This document shows positions 7,595-15,665 of a stretch of 21,541 nucleotides of DNA, piece after piece. Both the position numbers and the translations under genes were made by a program. The notes below the pieces were generated by a model. That model was given only the letters and a program-made list of their open reading frames with translations. It was not told the origin of the DNA and made no database searches. Position 1 is the stretch's first letter; each line of letters starts with the position of its first letter. The stretch is from JBBQNY01 sp038221545 (GTDB lineage Bacteria > Pseudomonadota > Gammaproteobacteria > Xanthomonadales > Ahniellaceae), in contig JBBRIE010000025.1 of NCBI GenBank assembly GCA_038221545.1, positions 1 to 21,541 on the forward strand. The letters run 5' to 3'.

Positions 7595-8926
7595 CTAGAC
7601 CGCGAGTGCGGCGAATGCGTCGCGCGTGAGATTCTCCGGCGCATCCGCGGTGACCACCACGTCGTCCTCGATGCGGATCCCGCCGAAGTGGCGGAAGCGG
7701 TCGACCTGGTCGAAGTCGACTTCCGACGCGGCCGGTTTGGCACGCAACGCATCGAGCAGCATAGGGATGAAGTAGATGCCGGGTTCGACCGTGGTGACCA
7801 TCCCGGGCGCCAGGGTGCGCGTGAGGCGCAGGTAGGGGTGCCCCTGCGGCCGCGGAATTTCCCCGCCCTGTTCGCCACGCGCGAGACCCGACACCTCATG
7901 CACCTGCAGTCCGATGCCGTGTCCGAGGCCATGCGGGAAGAACACCGACGAGATGCCGGTCGCAACAGCCGCCTCCGCGCTGCAGCGGACGAAGCCATGG
8001 TCGCGCAGCACGCCGGCCAGCGCGTGATGCGATTCGACGTGCAGGGCGGCGTAATCCATCCCCGCACGAACCTTGAGGCACAACGCACGCTGCACTGCAT
8101 CCACCGCTTCCACCAGTTCCTTGAACGCGGGCGCGTGCGCGGCTGCATGCGTGCGCGTGATGTCGCAGGCATAGCCATGGAAGCTCGCGCCCGCATCGAT
8201 GAGGAGGCTGTCGTTGCGCGCCGGCGCATTGCGGTGCAGTTCGGTGTAGTGCAATACCGCGCCGTGTTCGTTGAGCGCGACGATGTTGCCGTACGGAAGG
8301 TCGCCGTCGCCCTGGCCGGCCGCGGCGCAGTAGGCGAGGTGGATGTCGAATTCCGACGCGCCACGCTCGAACGCCTGGCGCGCAGCGACGTGCGCGCGCA
8401 CGCCGATCTTGCTCGCCACGCGCATCATGGCCACTTCGTACGCCGTCTTGAACGCGCGGTGGTAATGCAGGTACTCGAGTACCTGCTGTGGATTGTTTGG
8501 CAGCATGTCGCCGAGACCGGCATTCGCCTCGCCGATGATCGCGCAGCGCGCCGCAGATGCAGGAAGGTGCGCGCGCGCCTCGGCGGGCGTGCGTACGATG
8601 CGGACGTCGAAGTGGTCGACCCAGTAGCCGGCGGGCGCGTCCGGCACCACGTGCCAATAGTCGTGCGGCTGGTGGTAGACGATGCGTGGCCGCTCGCCGG
8701 GCGTGAACGCGAGCCAGCTGTGCGGCACTTTCGTCAGCGGCACCCAGGCCTTGAAGTGCGGGTTGACCCGGAAGGGGTGGTCCTGGTCGTCGAGGAACCA
8801 TGTGTGCGGTACGCCGCTTGCGACCACCAGGTGGTCGAAGCCGCCGGCCTCGAGCGCGCGGGTGGTGCGCGCGGCAAGTTCCTCGAGGTGCGCGGTGTAC
8901 AGGGAAGGCAGCTGATGTTCGGGCAC
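7595..8926 (-). CDS. pepQ: Xaa-Pro dipeptidase (prolidase)
   Basis: PepQ hydrolyses X-Pro dipeptides, and related enzymes have organophosphate-hydrolysing side activity. The start is GTG at 8924-8926, preceded six bases upstream by a clear GGAGG; this gives 443 residues, the length of E. coli PepQ. The N-terminal domain shows FLDDQDHPFRVNPHFKAWVP, typical of PepQ and not of PepP. The M24 ligands are D244 (LLIDAGASFHGY), D255 (YACDITRTH), H336 (PHGLGHGIGLQVHE), E381 (TVEPGIYF) and E420 (GIRIEDDV). It is convergent with pepP and downstream of the PilZ gene across a 139-base gap that holds its own promoter-like sequence, so it is probably a separate unit. Confidence 0.95.
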   Translation of the reverse strand: MPEHQLPSLYTAHLEELAARTTRALEAGGFDHLVVASGVPHTWFLDDQDHPFRVNPHFKAWVPLTKVPHSWLAFTPGERPRIVYHQPHDYWHVVPDAPAGYWVDHFDVRIVRTPAEARAHLPASAARCAIIGEANAGLGDMLPNNPQQVLEYLHYHRAFKTAYEVAMMRVASKIGVRAHVAARQAFERGASEFDIHLAYCAAAGQGDGDLPYGNIVALNEHGAVLHYTELHRNAPARNDSLLIDAGASFHGYACDITRTHAAAHAPAFKELVEAVDAVQRALCLKVRAGMDYAALHVESHHALAGVLRDHGFVRCSAEAAVATGISSVFFPHGLGHGIGLQVHEVSGLARGEQGGEIPRPQGHPYLRLTRTLAPGMVTTVEPGIYFIPMLLDALRAKPAASEVDFDQVDRFRHFGGIRIEDDVVVTADAPENLTRDAFAALAV

Positions 8927-8952
8927 GCGCGCATCCTCCGGGCCGATGCCCA

Positions 8953-8981
8953 ATTGTGCCGCACGCGTGCGACCTTGTAGA
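8953..8981 (-). promoter_or_regulatory. Candidate promoter of pepQ
   Basis: TCTACA (8976-8981), a 17-base spacer and CACAAT (8953-8958) lie on the minus strand, each 4 of 6 to consensus. A start near 8946 gives a leader of about 20 bases that contains the GGAGG of pepQ. Confidence 0.38.
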
Positions 8982-9000
8982 GCCGCTGCTTGCCGGTGGA

Positions 9001-9021
9001 GGCACGCTCCCTCCGCGTGCC
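9001..9021. other. Perfect hairpin between PilZ gene and pepQ
   Basis: GGCACGC (9001-9007), loop TCCCTCC and GCGTGCC (9015-9021) form a perfect 7-bp stem. It lies 45 bases after the PilZ gene stop and just upstream of the candidate pepQ promoter. It has no U-tract. It could end the DUF1631-PilZ transcript, but that is a guess. Confidence 0.35.
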
Positions 9022-9065
9022 AGGACGGGTTGCACCCCGCCCACGACGTTGTTCCGTTGCGCGCG

Positions 9066-9398
9066 CTATTCGCCGACGAAGGCGACGAGACGCTCGCGAT
9101 CCGCTGGATCGATGTCGATGATGCGAAAGCCGGCCCAGTATTCGCCGCCCCCGCTGCTCTGCGCCTGTTCGATCCACTGCTCGTGGATGCCGACTTCGAT
9201 CGGATCGCCGCCGAGGCCGTCCGGAATGCGGAACTGCACCTGGTAGAGGGTGTCCGCCAGCACGGGCGCATGCAGGATCATCAGGATGCCGTCGTGGGAA
9301 AGGTTGCCGATGATGCCCATGATCTCGCCGGTCATCGTGTCGGTGACCGTCAGCCTGTCGCCGACGGGCTTGCGCGTGGCGCGGCGGCGTTCGTTCAT
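9066..9398 (-). CDS. PilZ domain protein, probable cyclic-di-GMP receptor
   Basis: This 110-residue protein consists of a single PilZ domain. Both ligand-binding motifs are present: RxxxR at R5-R9 (RRATR) and NxSxxG at N32-G37 (NLSHDG). A series of beta strands follows (TLYQVQFRI, IEVGIHEQWIEQ, YWAGFRIIDID), ending in a short helix. Cyclic-di-GMP binding is therefore expected. Its start codon overlaps the stop of the DUF1631 gene (ATGA at 9395-9398), so the two should be translated together and probably act in one pathway. There is no catalytic or output domain, so it would act as an adaptor. The large GGDEF/EAL protein at 930-5543 is a possible but unlinked source of ligand. Confidence 0.92.
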   Translation of the reverse strand: MNERRRATRKPVGDRLTVTDTMTGEIMGIIGNLSHDGILMILHAPVLADTLYQVQFRIPDGLGGDPIEVGIHEQWIEQAQSSGGGEYWAGFRIIDIDPADRERLVAFVGE

Positions 9399-11857
9399 GA
9401 ACGGGCCGCCGCCGCGACTTCCTGCTTGCGGCCGAAACCGGTGGTCGACTTGAGACTGGCCACCACGGCGCTCCAGCGGCGCTCGAGCAAGGACTGCGGA
9501 TGCGCTTCAATCACGCTCACGTTGCCGCGCGTCAGTTCACGCGCCAGCTGGTCGAGGGTGCGCTCCTCCGTGCGCGCGCCGCGCTGGTTGACGAACAGGC
9601 AGTTGCCGCTGAGCGTCGAGTACCAGGCCAATTTGTGGCGAACCGTCAGTCCCTGCTGGTTGATCTTGAATTCGAACCAGGTTCCGAAAGGCAGCGTAAG
9701 CAGGTTGTGGCGCGCACGCTTCTCTTCCTCGGTCAACGGCGCCGCGTGCTGCGCGCTGGCCACCGGAATCGAGGACATCGCCGTGGCGGAAGGGGCGAGG
9801 CCGCCCCCCGCGGAGGTCGTATCGACGCCGAGACGAGACCGGTTCTTGAGCCGGATCGTGAGCTCGGTCAGCGACGCGGGATCGGCATCCTTTTCAGGCG
9901 CGTCCCTGAACAATCGGGAAGTCAGCGCGATCGTGTCCTTGTCGTGATAGCCGATCTGCTTGAGGCCGCTCTCGACTTCTTCGCGCAACGCCTGCGTCTC
10001 GGGAGTCGACGGCAGCTCCCGGGAGCCCGACTGGTCGAGCATCTCGATCAGCCGGTCGGCGATCTTCACCCGGCGCCGATAGATCTCGCTCGACTCCGTG
10101 TGGCGCAGGATAGTCAGGGCGAGCACATCGGCCCAGGCCTGCTCGAGCAAGGTGCGCAGCAGGGCCGGCGGGCTGTGCCGGGCGACGCGTTCGTTGATCG
10201 CGAGCGTCGCGGCGGCCCGCGCGGACTCGAGTTTCTCGCGCCCCTTGGCGGCCTCGACGTGGCGGCGTTCGGCCACTTCCGACTTCCGCACCAGCGTGCC
10301 GATCTGGCGCGACAGGTCGCCGGTCAGGTCCTCGAACACGCGGACATCGCCCTCGAACTCAACGTTTGCGCGATCAACCACGGACTGCATCCGTTCGACG
10401 AGGTTGCGGTCGTCGTTTTCATCGTCGAGCCAGTAGTGGCTGGCTTCGGCGACGCTGTTGAGCAGCTGGCGCGCGGGGTGCTCCGGGCGCGTGAAGAAAC
10501 GCTTGTCGCGCAGCGCGATACGCAGGATGGGCACCTGCAGCCGGGTGAGCAGGTTCTGCATCGCGCTGTCGGGTCGCTGGTCGCGGCCGAGTTGCTCGAA
10601 CATGAGGCCGAGCAGGTCCATCGCGTCGCTGTCTTCGCCGCTCAGTTGCGGCGCGGATCCCTGCCCGCTGAACTGCCGCAGGTAATTTAGGAGATCCTGC
10701 CGCAGGTGGTTGACGGTTCGCGGTACGACGCGTCCGTCGATGACGATGGGCGCTACCGGTTTCGCCTGCAATTCGCGCAGCACGACCTCCAGATCCTCGG
10801 ACGACGCCGGCACGGCTTCGCCGTCGGCCTGGTCCGGCTTGCCGGCTACGGGACGGCGCCAGGCAAGCAGGCTGCGCAGGTTCTCGAACGTGTCGGCCGC
10901 CGGTGCGCCGGCATTCGGATCGTAGGGGGCGAAGTTCCTCGGCGCGCCTGGCCAGCCGGTCAGCGGATTGCTGAACGCCGAAGGCAGCGCCTGCGTCGCG
11001 GGATCGACGGTTGCCTGCGTCGCATGGCTGGAAGCAGGACCCGCTGCAGGTGCCGCCGGATGCGCCGCGGCGGGCGACTCCGCAGCATGGCCGGGCGCGG
11101 CTTGCGCCGCGCGCGCCGGCGGGTCCTCATCCCGGCGCACGCGCGGCAACTGGAACGCGACGTGCGGCAGGATGCGGTGCTGGATCAGGACTTCGTTGAA
11201 CAGCACGTACAGCGGTTCGGCATTACCGAAGAACACCCGGTCGCACAGCCGGAACAGCTGCAGCCGGTATTCCCGGTCGAGGTCGAGGCAGTCGATCGCG
11301 GTGCGCATGCACTCGCACAGCCGATAGGGCCCGAGCGGAAGTTCATCGGCGTCGAAAGCCTGACGCCCGGCCATCACCGCAAAGCGTTGCCCGAGCAGGT
11401 ACAGCAACTGCGAATAGCGCAGCTCCGCGCGTGTCGCGATCTCCTGCAGGCCCAGCGTCTCCTCCAGGGATTCCTGGTCGATCAGCGACAGCTGCGCGAC
11501 GGGATTCGCCCGGTTTGGCGCGCGCATGAATGCAGGCGGCGCCGCGGGACGATCGATGCTCGCCAGCGCGTGTTCCAGGCGCAGCAGGAAACGCGGCGCC
11601 ACGTCGGCACGGGCGCGCCTGACGTCGCGCATGGCGTCGAGATGGCGTTGCTGGACCTCGTTCGAACGCGCCTGGTCGGCAAGCCGGAACAGGTGCTGTT
11701 CGAACTCGGTCAGTGCGGCCTGCAGGTATCGCTCGAAAGTGCTGCTCGCGACCGCGAACAGTGCCTCGAGCGCCGCGCGCGGACGTGCCGGCAAGCCGCT
11801 GCTGCGGAGACTGACTGCGCTGTCGGATTCGGCAGCAGGTGGACCGAACTCGGGCAC
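9395..11857 (-). CDS. DUF1631 family protein of unknown function
   Basis: The 820-residue protein has no signal peptide or membrane helix visible. The N-terminal part (about 1-240) is helical (FERYLQAALTEFEQHLFRLAD; DVAPRFLLRLEHALASI). An Ala/Pro-rich linker spans about 243-315. A long helical body follows (VNHLRQDLLNYLRQF, LNSVAEASHYWLDD), then a strand-rich C-terminal module from about 723 (GTWFEFKINQQ..., LAWYSTLSGNCLFVNQRG). These features match DUF1631 (PF07793), sometimes labelled thymidine phosphorylase in databases without visible support here. The C-terminal module resembles a degenerate PilZ-like barrel, which is only a suggestion. The start is GTG with no strong Shine-Dalgarno. It is coupled to the downstream PilZ gene by a 4-base overlap, pointing to a cyclic-di-GMP-related function. 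Confidence 0.88.
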   Translation of the reverse strand: MPEFGPPAAESDSAVSLRSSGLPARPRAALEALFAVASSTFERYLQAALTEFEQHLFRLADQARSNEVQQRHLDAMRDVRRARADVAPRFLLRLEHALASIDRPAAPPAFMRAPNRANPVAQLSLIDQESLEETLGLQEIATRAELRYSQLLYLLGQRFAVMAGRQAFDADELPLGPYRLCECMRTAIDCLDLDREYRLQLFRLCDRVFFGNAEPLYVLFNEVLIQHRILPHVAFQLPRVRRDEDPPARAAQAAPGHAAESPAAAHPAAPAAGPASSHATQATVDPATQALPSAFSNPLTGWPGAPRNFAPYDPNAGAPAADTFENLRSLLAWRRPVAGKPDQADGEAVPASSEDLEVVLRELQAKPVAPIVIDGRVVPRTVNHLRQDLLNYLRQFSGQGSAPQLSGEDSDAMDLLGLMFEQLGRDQRPDSAMQNLLTRLQVPILRIALRDKRFFTRPEHPARQLLNSVAEASHYWLDDENDDRNLVERMQSVVDRANVEFEGDVRVFEDLTGDLSRQIGTLVRKSEVAERRHVEAAKGREKLESARAAATLAINERVARHSPPALLRTLLEQAWADVLALTILRHTESSEIYRRRVKIADRLIEMLDQSGSRELPSTPETQALREEVESGLKQIGYHDKDTIALTSRLFRDAPEKDADPASLTELTIRLKNRSRLGVDTTSAGGGLAPSATAMSSIPVASAQHAAPLTEEEKRARHNLLTLPFGTWFEFKINQQGLTVRHKLAWYSTLSGNCLFVNQRGARTEERTLDQLARELTRGNVSVIEAHPQSLLERRWSAVVASLKSTTGFGRKQEVAAAARS

Positions 11858-11889
11858 GCAGTAATTCCCAGGACGCTCGAACTGGACCG

Positions 11890-11895
11890 ATTGTA
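11890..11895 (-). promoter_or_regulatory. Candidate -10 box of DUF1631-PilZ operon
   Basis: TACAAT on the minus strand lies 32 bases before the GTG start; transcription from about 11883 would give a leader of about 26 bases. The -35 region is poor (TGGCAC-like). An activator or another sigma factor could be involved, but nothing in the sequence shows that. Confidence 0.4.
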
Positions 11896-11923
11896 GGCCG
11901 TCCGCAGCGGCGCGTGCCAGCGG

Positions 11924-11940
11924 CGGGGCCGATGGCCCCG
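11924..11940 (-). terminator. Hairpin after btuB
   Basis: CGGGGCC, loop ATC and GGCCCCG form a perfect 7-bp GC-rich stem 30 bases after the btuB stop and upstream of the candidate DUF1631 promoter. The position suits a terminator, but there is no U-tract after it. Confidence 0.48.
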
Positions 11941-11969
11941 GTCATCCATGCCGCCGGGCGGCCGTGCGA

Positions 11970-13775
11970 CTAGTGCGAATAGACCAGCGTCGCAAGCCAC
12001 GTGCGTTCCGGCTGCCCGAAGCCGGCGGCAAGTTGATACGCGCGATCCGTCAGGTTGTCGCCGCGCAACTGCAGTCGCCAGCGTGCGTCCAGCGGCCAGT
12101 CGAGCGTCGCGTGAAGCAATCCGTAACCCCCGAGTGGACCGGCAGGATCGCGCCGCTCGCCCACGGCGTCGCCGGAGATCGCAAGCTCCACACCGTTGTC
12201 GAAGCGATAGCCGAGTTCCGCCGACGCCTTGCGACGAGGCCGCCTCGGCAGCTCGACGCCCGTCGCCGCGTCGCGCGGGTCCTGCCACGTCGCGGAAAGG
12301 CGCGTGCGCCACGCGTCATCGCTCCATGCATGCACCAGTTCGACCCCGTCGATCGCCGCCTCGCGGATATTGACCGCGGAGAAGCGCGGACCGGCGAAGG
12401 CCACGAGATCTTCGATGCGCGTGCGCCACGCGTCGACCCGAAGCGAGTGCCCGGCACCCGGCGAATACACGAAGCCGGCCTCGAGCGAGCGCGAGGTCTC
12501 CGGGTCGAGGTCGGGATTGCCGGCGAAGTCCCCACCGAAGCCCGGGAAGTACAGTTCGCTGAAGTTCGGCGCACGGAAGCCCTCTCCCCATGACGCGTAC
12601 ACGCGGGATTGCTCCGCGATCCGCCAGCCCCACGCGACCTGCGCGGTGGTGTGGCCGCCGAACTGGCTGTTGTCGTCGTGGCGCACTGCGGCCTCGAGGC
12701 GCTGTGTACCGAGGTCGCGCGCCCACGTCGCGAACAGTGCGCCGTTGCGGCGCGACCGGTCGTACGCGGCTTCGCCGGCGGACGTGTCGATCGATTCGCC
12801 GCTCTCCCGCTGCCATTGAGTGCCGAGTACGAATTCGCCGAACGCAGCGTGATCCGTCGATGCCTGCCAGTCGATGCTGGTGCGGCGCGAGCGGAACAGC
12901 GAGAAGAATGCGGGTGTTTCGAGCCGGTCGTAGGCATGGCCGACGGCCGCGACATGAGTCCATTGACGACCGAGCGGACCGCCCAGGGAAAGACCTCCCG
13001 ACACCGTGCGGATCGCGCTTTCCCCCTGGTCGAACTCCACGTCGCTGTCGGTGGCGATGAGGCTGCCCCCCAGGCGCTGGTCGCCGATGCCGTGCGCGCC
13101 GCGCAGCGACAGGTGCCGGTTGCGGTAGCCGTCTTCATCGGGATCGAATCCGAACGATCCCGGCAGTTGCGCCGAGATCCCGTCGACGTCGATGAGGCCC
13201 GCGGTCGCGCCAAAGCCTGCGCGCGAGTCGCCCGTGCCAAGCGCCGCGTGGGCTTCGACGTGGCCGAGCGAGCCGCCGCGCAAGGCGGCAGCCGCGCCCG
13301 CTGGATTGCGCGTGAAGATCTGGATGACTCCCCCGATGGCGTCGGACCCCCACCACGCCGCGCGCGGCCCGCGCACGATCTCGATGCGCTCGATCTGGGC
13401 CAGCGGCAAATGCGCGAAATCGAAGCTGCCCTGGTTGCTAGAGGAGACCCGCACGCCGTCGATCAATACCAGGACATGGTTGGAACTGGTGCCACGCAGG
13501 AACAGCGACGTGCTCTGGCCGGGTCCGCCGGTGCGCGCGAGGTCGACGCCAGCCTGGCGCCGCAGGAGTTCGACGAGGTCGCGCGACTGGCTCGCTTCGA
13601 TCTCGTCGCGCTCGATCACCGTCGCGTGCGCCAGCGTGTCGTCGATGGTCTGGGCGCGGCGCACCGCCGTGACCGTGACGGTCGCCTGCTCGCTCTCGGC
13701 GCGGGCGTTCGCGCTTGCGCACAGTGCAAGGATCGCGGCCAATGCCGCGGACCGGGAAAGGATGCTGCTCTTCAT
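11970..13775 (-). CDS. btuB: TonB-dependent outer-membrane receptor, probably vitamin B12 (BtuB)
   Basis: The 601-residue protein (E. coli BtuB 614) would import cobalamin or related corrinoids across the outer membrane with TonB energy. The ATG at 13773-13775 has GGAG six bases upstream and opens a signal peptide (MKSSILSRSAALAAILALC, cleavage near A26). A TonB-box-like ATVTVTAVR (about 31-39), a plug with VELLRRQAGVDL, LFLRGTSSNHVLVLIDG and EIVRGPRAAWWGSDAIGGVI, and a barrel follow. The barrel includes WGEGFRAPNFSELYFPG and NLTDRAYQ, typical of BtuB. The cobalamin riboswitch just upstream makes B12 the best substrate guess. The protein ends VYSH; a terminal aromatic residue is usual for outer-membrane barrels, so the His is slightly odd. 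Upstream in-frame codons reach into the riboswitch and are not coding. Confidence 0.92.
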   Translation of the reverse strand: MKSSILSRSAALAAILALCASANARAESEQATVTVTAVRRAQTIDDTLAHATVIERDEIEASQSRDLVELLRRQAGVDLARTGGPGQSTSLFLRGTSSNHVLVLIDGVRVSSSNQGSFDFAHLPLAQIERIEIVRGPRAAWWGSDAIGGVIQIFTRNPAGAAAALRGGSLGHVEAHAALGTGDSRAGFGATAGLIDVDGISAQLPGSFGFDPDEDGYRNRHLSLRGAHGIGDQRLGGSLIATDSDVEFDQGESAIRTVSGGLSLGGPLGRQWTHVAAVGHAYDRLETPAFFSLFRSRRTSIDWQASTDHAAFGEFVLGTQWQRESGESIDTSAGEAAYDRSRRNGALFATWARDLGTQRLEAAVRHDDNSQFGGHTTAQVAWGWRIAEQSRVYASWGEGFRAPNFSELYFPGFGGDFAGNPDLDPETSRSLEAGFVYSPGAGHSLRVDAWRTRIEDLVAFAGPRFSAVNIREAAIDGVELVHAWSDDAWRTRLSATWQDPRDAATGVELPRRPRRKASAELGYRFDNGVELAISGDAVGERRDPAGPLGGYGLLHATLDWPLDARWRLQLRGDNLTDRAYQLAAGFGQPERTWLATLVYSH

Positions 13776-13872
13776 GGGAATCTCCGTTGACGCACACCCG
13801 CGAATCCCGGTGCACAACGGTGGCGCAGCGATCGTCGGGTGAGCGGCATGGCAATGCGCGCGGCCGAAGACC

Positions 13873-13891
13873 GCGTTGCCCGCCGCAACGC
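13873..13891 (-). promoter_or_regulatory. Hairpin in the riboswitch expression platform
   Basis: GCGTTGC, loop GGCGG and GCAACGC form a perfect 7-bp stem 34 bases after the aptamer. A second small hairpin with a cUUCGg loop follows at about 13861-13873. No U-run follows either, so simple intrinsic termination is not supported. Nearer the start codon, GGGATTC (13802-13808) can pair with GATTCCC (13776-13782) with one mismatch, next to the Shine-Dalgarno GGAG, which would fit translational control. Confidence 0.45.
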
Positions 13892-13925
13892 ATCCGGCGA
13901 CCGGCCGCGGGACGGCTCGATCGAT

Positions 13926-14156
13926 GCCAGGCCGGTCTCCGGGCTCATCGGCAACCCAGGCCCGATGCAGCAGGGCTTGAGTCGATCGCTTCGCCTTCCC
14001 GCGGAAATACCGCAGTGGCATGGGATGCGCCTTCGGCCGACTCGACCGTGGATGCGCAGCTTGAAGCGACTTGACCGATTTACCGTTGCGGGGGCAGCGC
14101 CGGTATTGCACCGGCTTCCCGTTTCACCCGCGCGCGTGGACGCGCGGACACCTGAC
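13926..14156 (-). promoter_or_regulatory. Cobalamin riboswitch controlling btuB
   Basis: The minus strand carries the conserved core: GGGAAGCCGGTGCAATACCG, then GCTGCCCCCGCAACGGTAA, later CCACTG and GGGAAGGCGAAGCG, then the B12 box AGCCCGGAGACCGGCC (13930-13945). The outer P1 stem pairs GTCAGG (14151-14156) with CCTGGC (13926-13931). Adenosylcobalamin-class ligand binding would switch off the btuB mRNA, by translation or termination. The aptamer ends about 150 bases before the btuB start, leaving room for a long expression platform. Confidence 0.96.
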
Positions 14157-14162
14157 ACGGGC

Positions 14163-14168
14163 AGTGTA
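14163..14168 (-). promoter_or_regulatory. Candidate -10 box of the riboswitch-btuB transcript
   Basis: TACACT on the minus strand is placed so that transcription would begin at about 14156, the first base of the riboswitch P1 stem. The -35 region is weak. The fit to the aptamer boundary is the main support. Confidence 0.5.
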
Positions 14169-14217
14169 AGCGACCACGATGTCGCGCGACAGACTTGCGC
14201 GTTGCTCCCCTACCGTG

Positions 14218-14403
14218 TCAGTCGTTCTCGCGGCGGACGCGTACGCTCGCGTCGCCGTCATCGTCGATCGTCACATGGATCACGATCGGACGGCAGCACA
14301 CGGCGCAATCCTCGACCAGTTCCGCGTCGCCCGCGGACGTGTCGAACGCGCTCTCGAAGTTCTCGCCGCAGTGCGGGCAGTCGATGCGAAGCCAGTCGAT
14401 CAT
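14218..14403 (-). CDS. CPXCG motif-containing cysteine-rich protein
   Basis: This 61-residue protein has two cysteine pairs: CPHCG near the N-terminus (residues 9-13) and CAVCC with CRPI further on, likely a small zinc ribbon. It matches the Cys_rich_CPXG family (PF14255), whose function is unknown. Between the pairs it is acidic, and the C-terminus has strand-like IVIHVTIDDDG followed by a charged tail. Its ATG overlaps the stop of hemW (ATGA at 14400-14403), so it is probably translated by coupling as the last gene of the rph-rdgB-hemW run. No function should be assigned beyond probable metal binding. Confidence 0.88.
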   Translation of the reverse strand: MIDWLRIDCPHCGENFESAFDTSAGDAELVEDCAVCCRPIVIHVTIDDDGDASVRVRREND

Positions 14404-15665
14404 GCCGCGGACTTCGACACGGTCGCCGGGATGCGTGGCCGCTGCCGCGGCGTGGCCGGCAGGAACAACTCGAGCACGTCATTGAGGAAGTTGCGGCCGA
14501 CGATCGTGGGTTGCACGTCTCCATCGAGCACTTCGAGCCAGCCACGAGCAACGCCTGTCGCAAGTGCCTGATCGAGTACGTCCCGGCAGAGCCCGGTGCG
14601 GCGCTCGAACGCATCAAGGCTGAACCCTGCATGCAGCCGCAGCGCGTTGAGCGCGTAGTCGAACGGGATGTCGGCCGCGGCCAACCGCTGCAGGCCGCCG
14701 ATCCGGCCGGGGGCGCCGGCCTGCGCGAGATAGGCGCGTGGCTGCCGGGTCTTCCATTGGCGCTCTATGCCGTCGCCGGGCCGCGTCATCTTCGCGTGTG
14801 CGCCGGCGCCGATGCCGAGGTAATCGCCGTATCGCCAGTAATTGAGGTTGTGGCGGCAGGCCCGGCCTGGTTGCGCGTAGGCAGACACCTCGTAGTGCAC
14901 AAAACCGGCCGTGGCCAGCATCTCCTGGCAGGCGCCCTGCATGTCCCATGCGCGATCGTGCCCGGGCAGTTGCGGCGGGCGTGCCGCGAACTCCGTGTTC
15001 GGCTCGATGGTGAGCTGGTAGTGCGAGACGTGGGTGGGCGCCAGCGCGAGCGCGCGTTCAACGTCAAGTCGCGCACCGCGTTCGTCCTGCCCCGGAAGGC
15101 CGAACATGAGGTCGATGTTGAAGTTGTCGAAACCTGCGTCGCGCGCCGCGCGCACCGCCGCGTCCGCCTGCCCCGCGTCGTGGATGCGGCCGAGCCGCTC
15201 GAGCGCGCCATCGTTGAACGACTGCACGCCAATACTCAGGCGATTGACCCCAGCCTCGCGGTAGGCCTCGAAGCGGTCGTGTTCCACCGTGCCGGGATTC
15301 GCCTCGAGGGTGATCTCGCAGGCGGCGGCGAGCGGGAGTCGTTGCGCGACTCCGCGCAGGATGCGGTCGATCGCGAGACCGGGCATGAGGCTCGGCGTGC
15401 CGCCACCGAAGAAAATACTGTCCACCGGCCGCGATTCCGCTGTGCCTTCGAGGTCCGCGTCAAGGTCGGCGAGCAGGGCGTCGACGTAGGCATCGACCGG
15501 CAGGTTCGCGGGCGCCGTATGCGAGTTGAAATCGCAGTACGGGCATTTGCGCACGCACCACGGGATGTGCACGTACAGGGCCAGCGGCGGCAACGACCTG
15601 GGCGACGGCCCCTGTGGCCGAGCGTCCTCGGCGCCGCGGCCTGGCGCTTCGCCGGCGGTCGTCAT
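14400..15665 (-). CDS. hemW: HemW, radical SAM heme chaperone
   Basis: The 421-residue protein is a radical SAM family member, HemW type, formerly annotated as oxygen-independent coproporphyrinogen oxidase-like. HemW binds heme and helps insert it into respiratory enzymes. The cluster motif CxxxCxxC is at C37, C41 and C44 (PWCVRKCPYCDFNSH), the HemW form. Also visible are FFGGGTPSL (about 85-93), ITLEANPGT, the VNRLSIGVQSFND strand, a HNLNYWRYGDYLGIGAGAH motif and a C-terminal HemN_C helical region. The start ATG overlaps the rdgB stop by four bases. The N-terminus has a Pro/Arg-rich extension of roughly 25 residues before the barrel. The rdgB-hemW pairing is common in gammaproteobacteria. 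Confidence 0.94.
   Translation of the reverse strand: MTTAGEAPGRGAEDARPQGPSPRSLPPLALYVHIPWCVRKCPYCDFNSHTAPANLPVDAYVDALLADLDADLEGTAESRPVDSIFFGGGTPSLMPGLAIDRILRGVAQRLPLAAACEITLEANPGTVEHDRFEAYREAGVNRLSIGVQSFNDGALERLGRIHDAGQADAAVRAARDAGFDNFNIDLMFGLPGQDERGARLDVERALALAPTHVSHYQLTIEPNTEFAARPPQLPGHDRAWDMQGACQEMLATAGFVHYEVSAYAQPGRACRHNLNYWRYGDYLGIGAGAHAKMTRPGDGIERQWKTRQPRAYLAQAGAPGRIGGLQRLAAADIPFDYALNALRLHAGFSLDAFERRTGLCRDVLDQALATGVARGWLEVLDGDVQPTIVGRNFLNDVLELFLPATPRQRPRIPATVSKSAA

Noticed and set aside
7403..8980. A 525-codon plus-strand frame opposite pepQ
   Set aside because: The pepQ metal ligands and length prove the minus strand; this frame is its shadow.
8927..9271. Upstream extension of pepQ
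   Set aside because: It overlaps the PilZ gene in another frame; the GTG at 8924-8926 with GGAGG gives the normal 443 residues.
9395..11857. Thymidine phosphorylase annotation for the DUF1631 protein
   Set aside because: No phosphorylase motif is visible; the label is carried over in databases and is not supported by the sequence.
13776..14111. In-frame N-terminal extension of btuB by 112 codons
   Set aside because: It would translate the cobalamin riboswitch; the ATG at 13773-13775 has a Shine-Dalgarno and a signal peptide.
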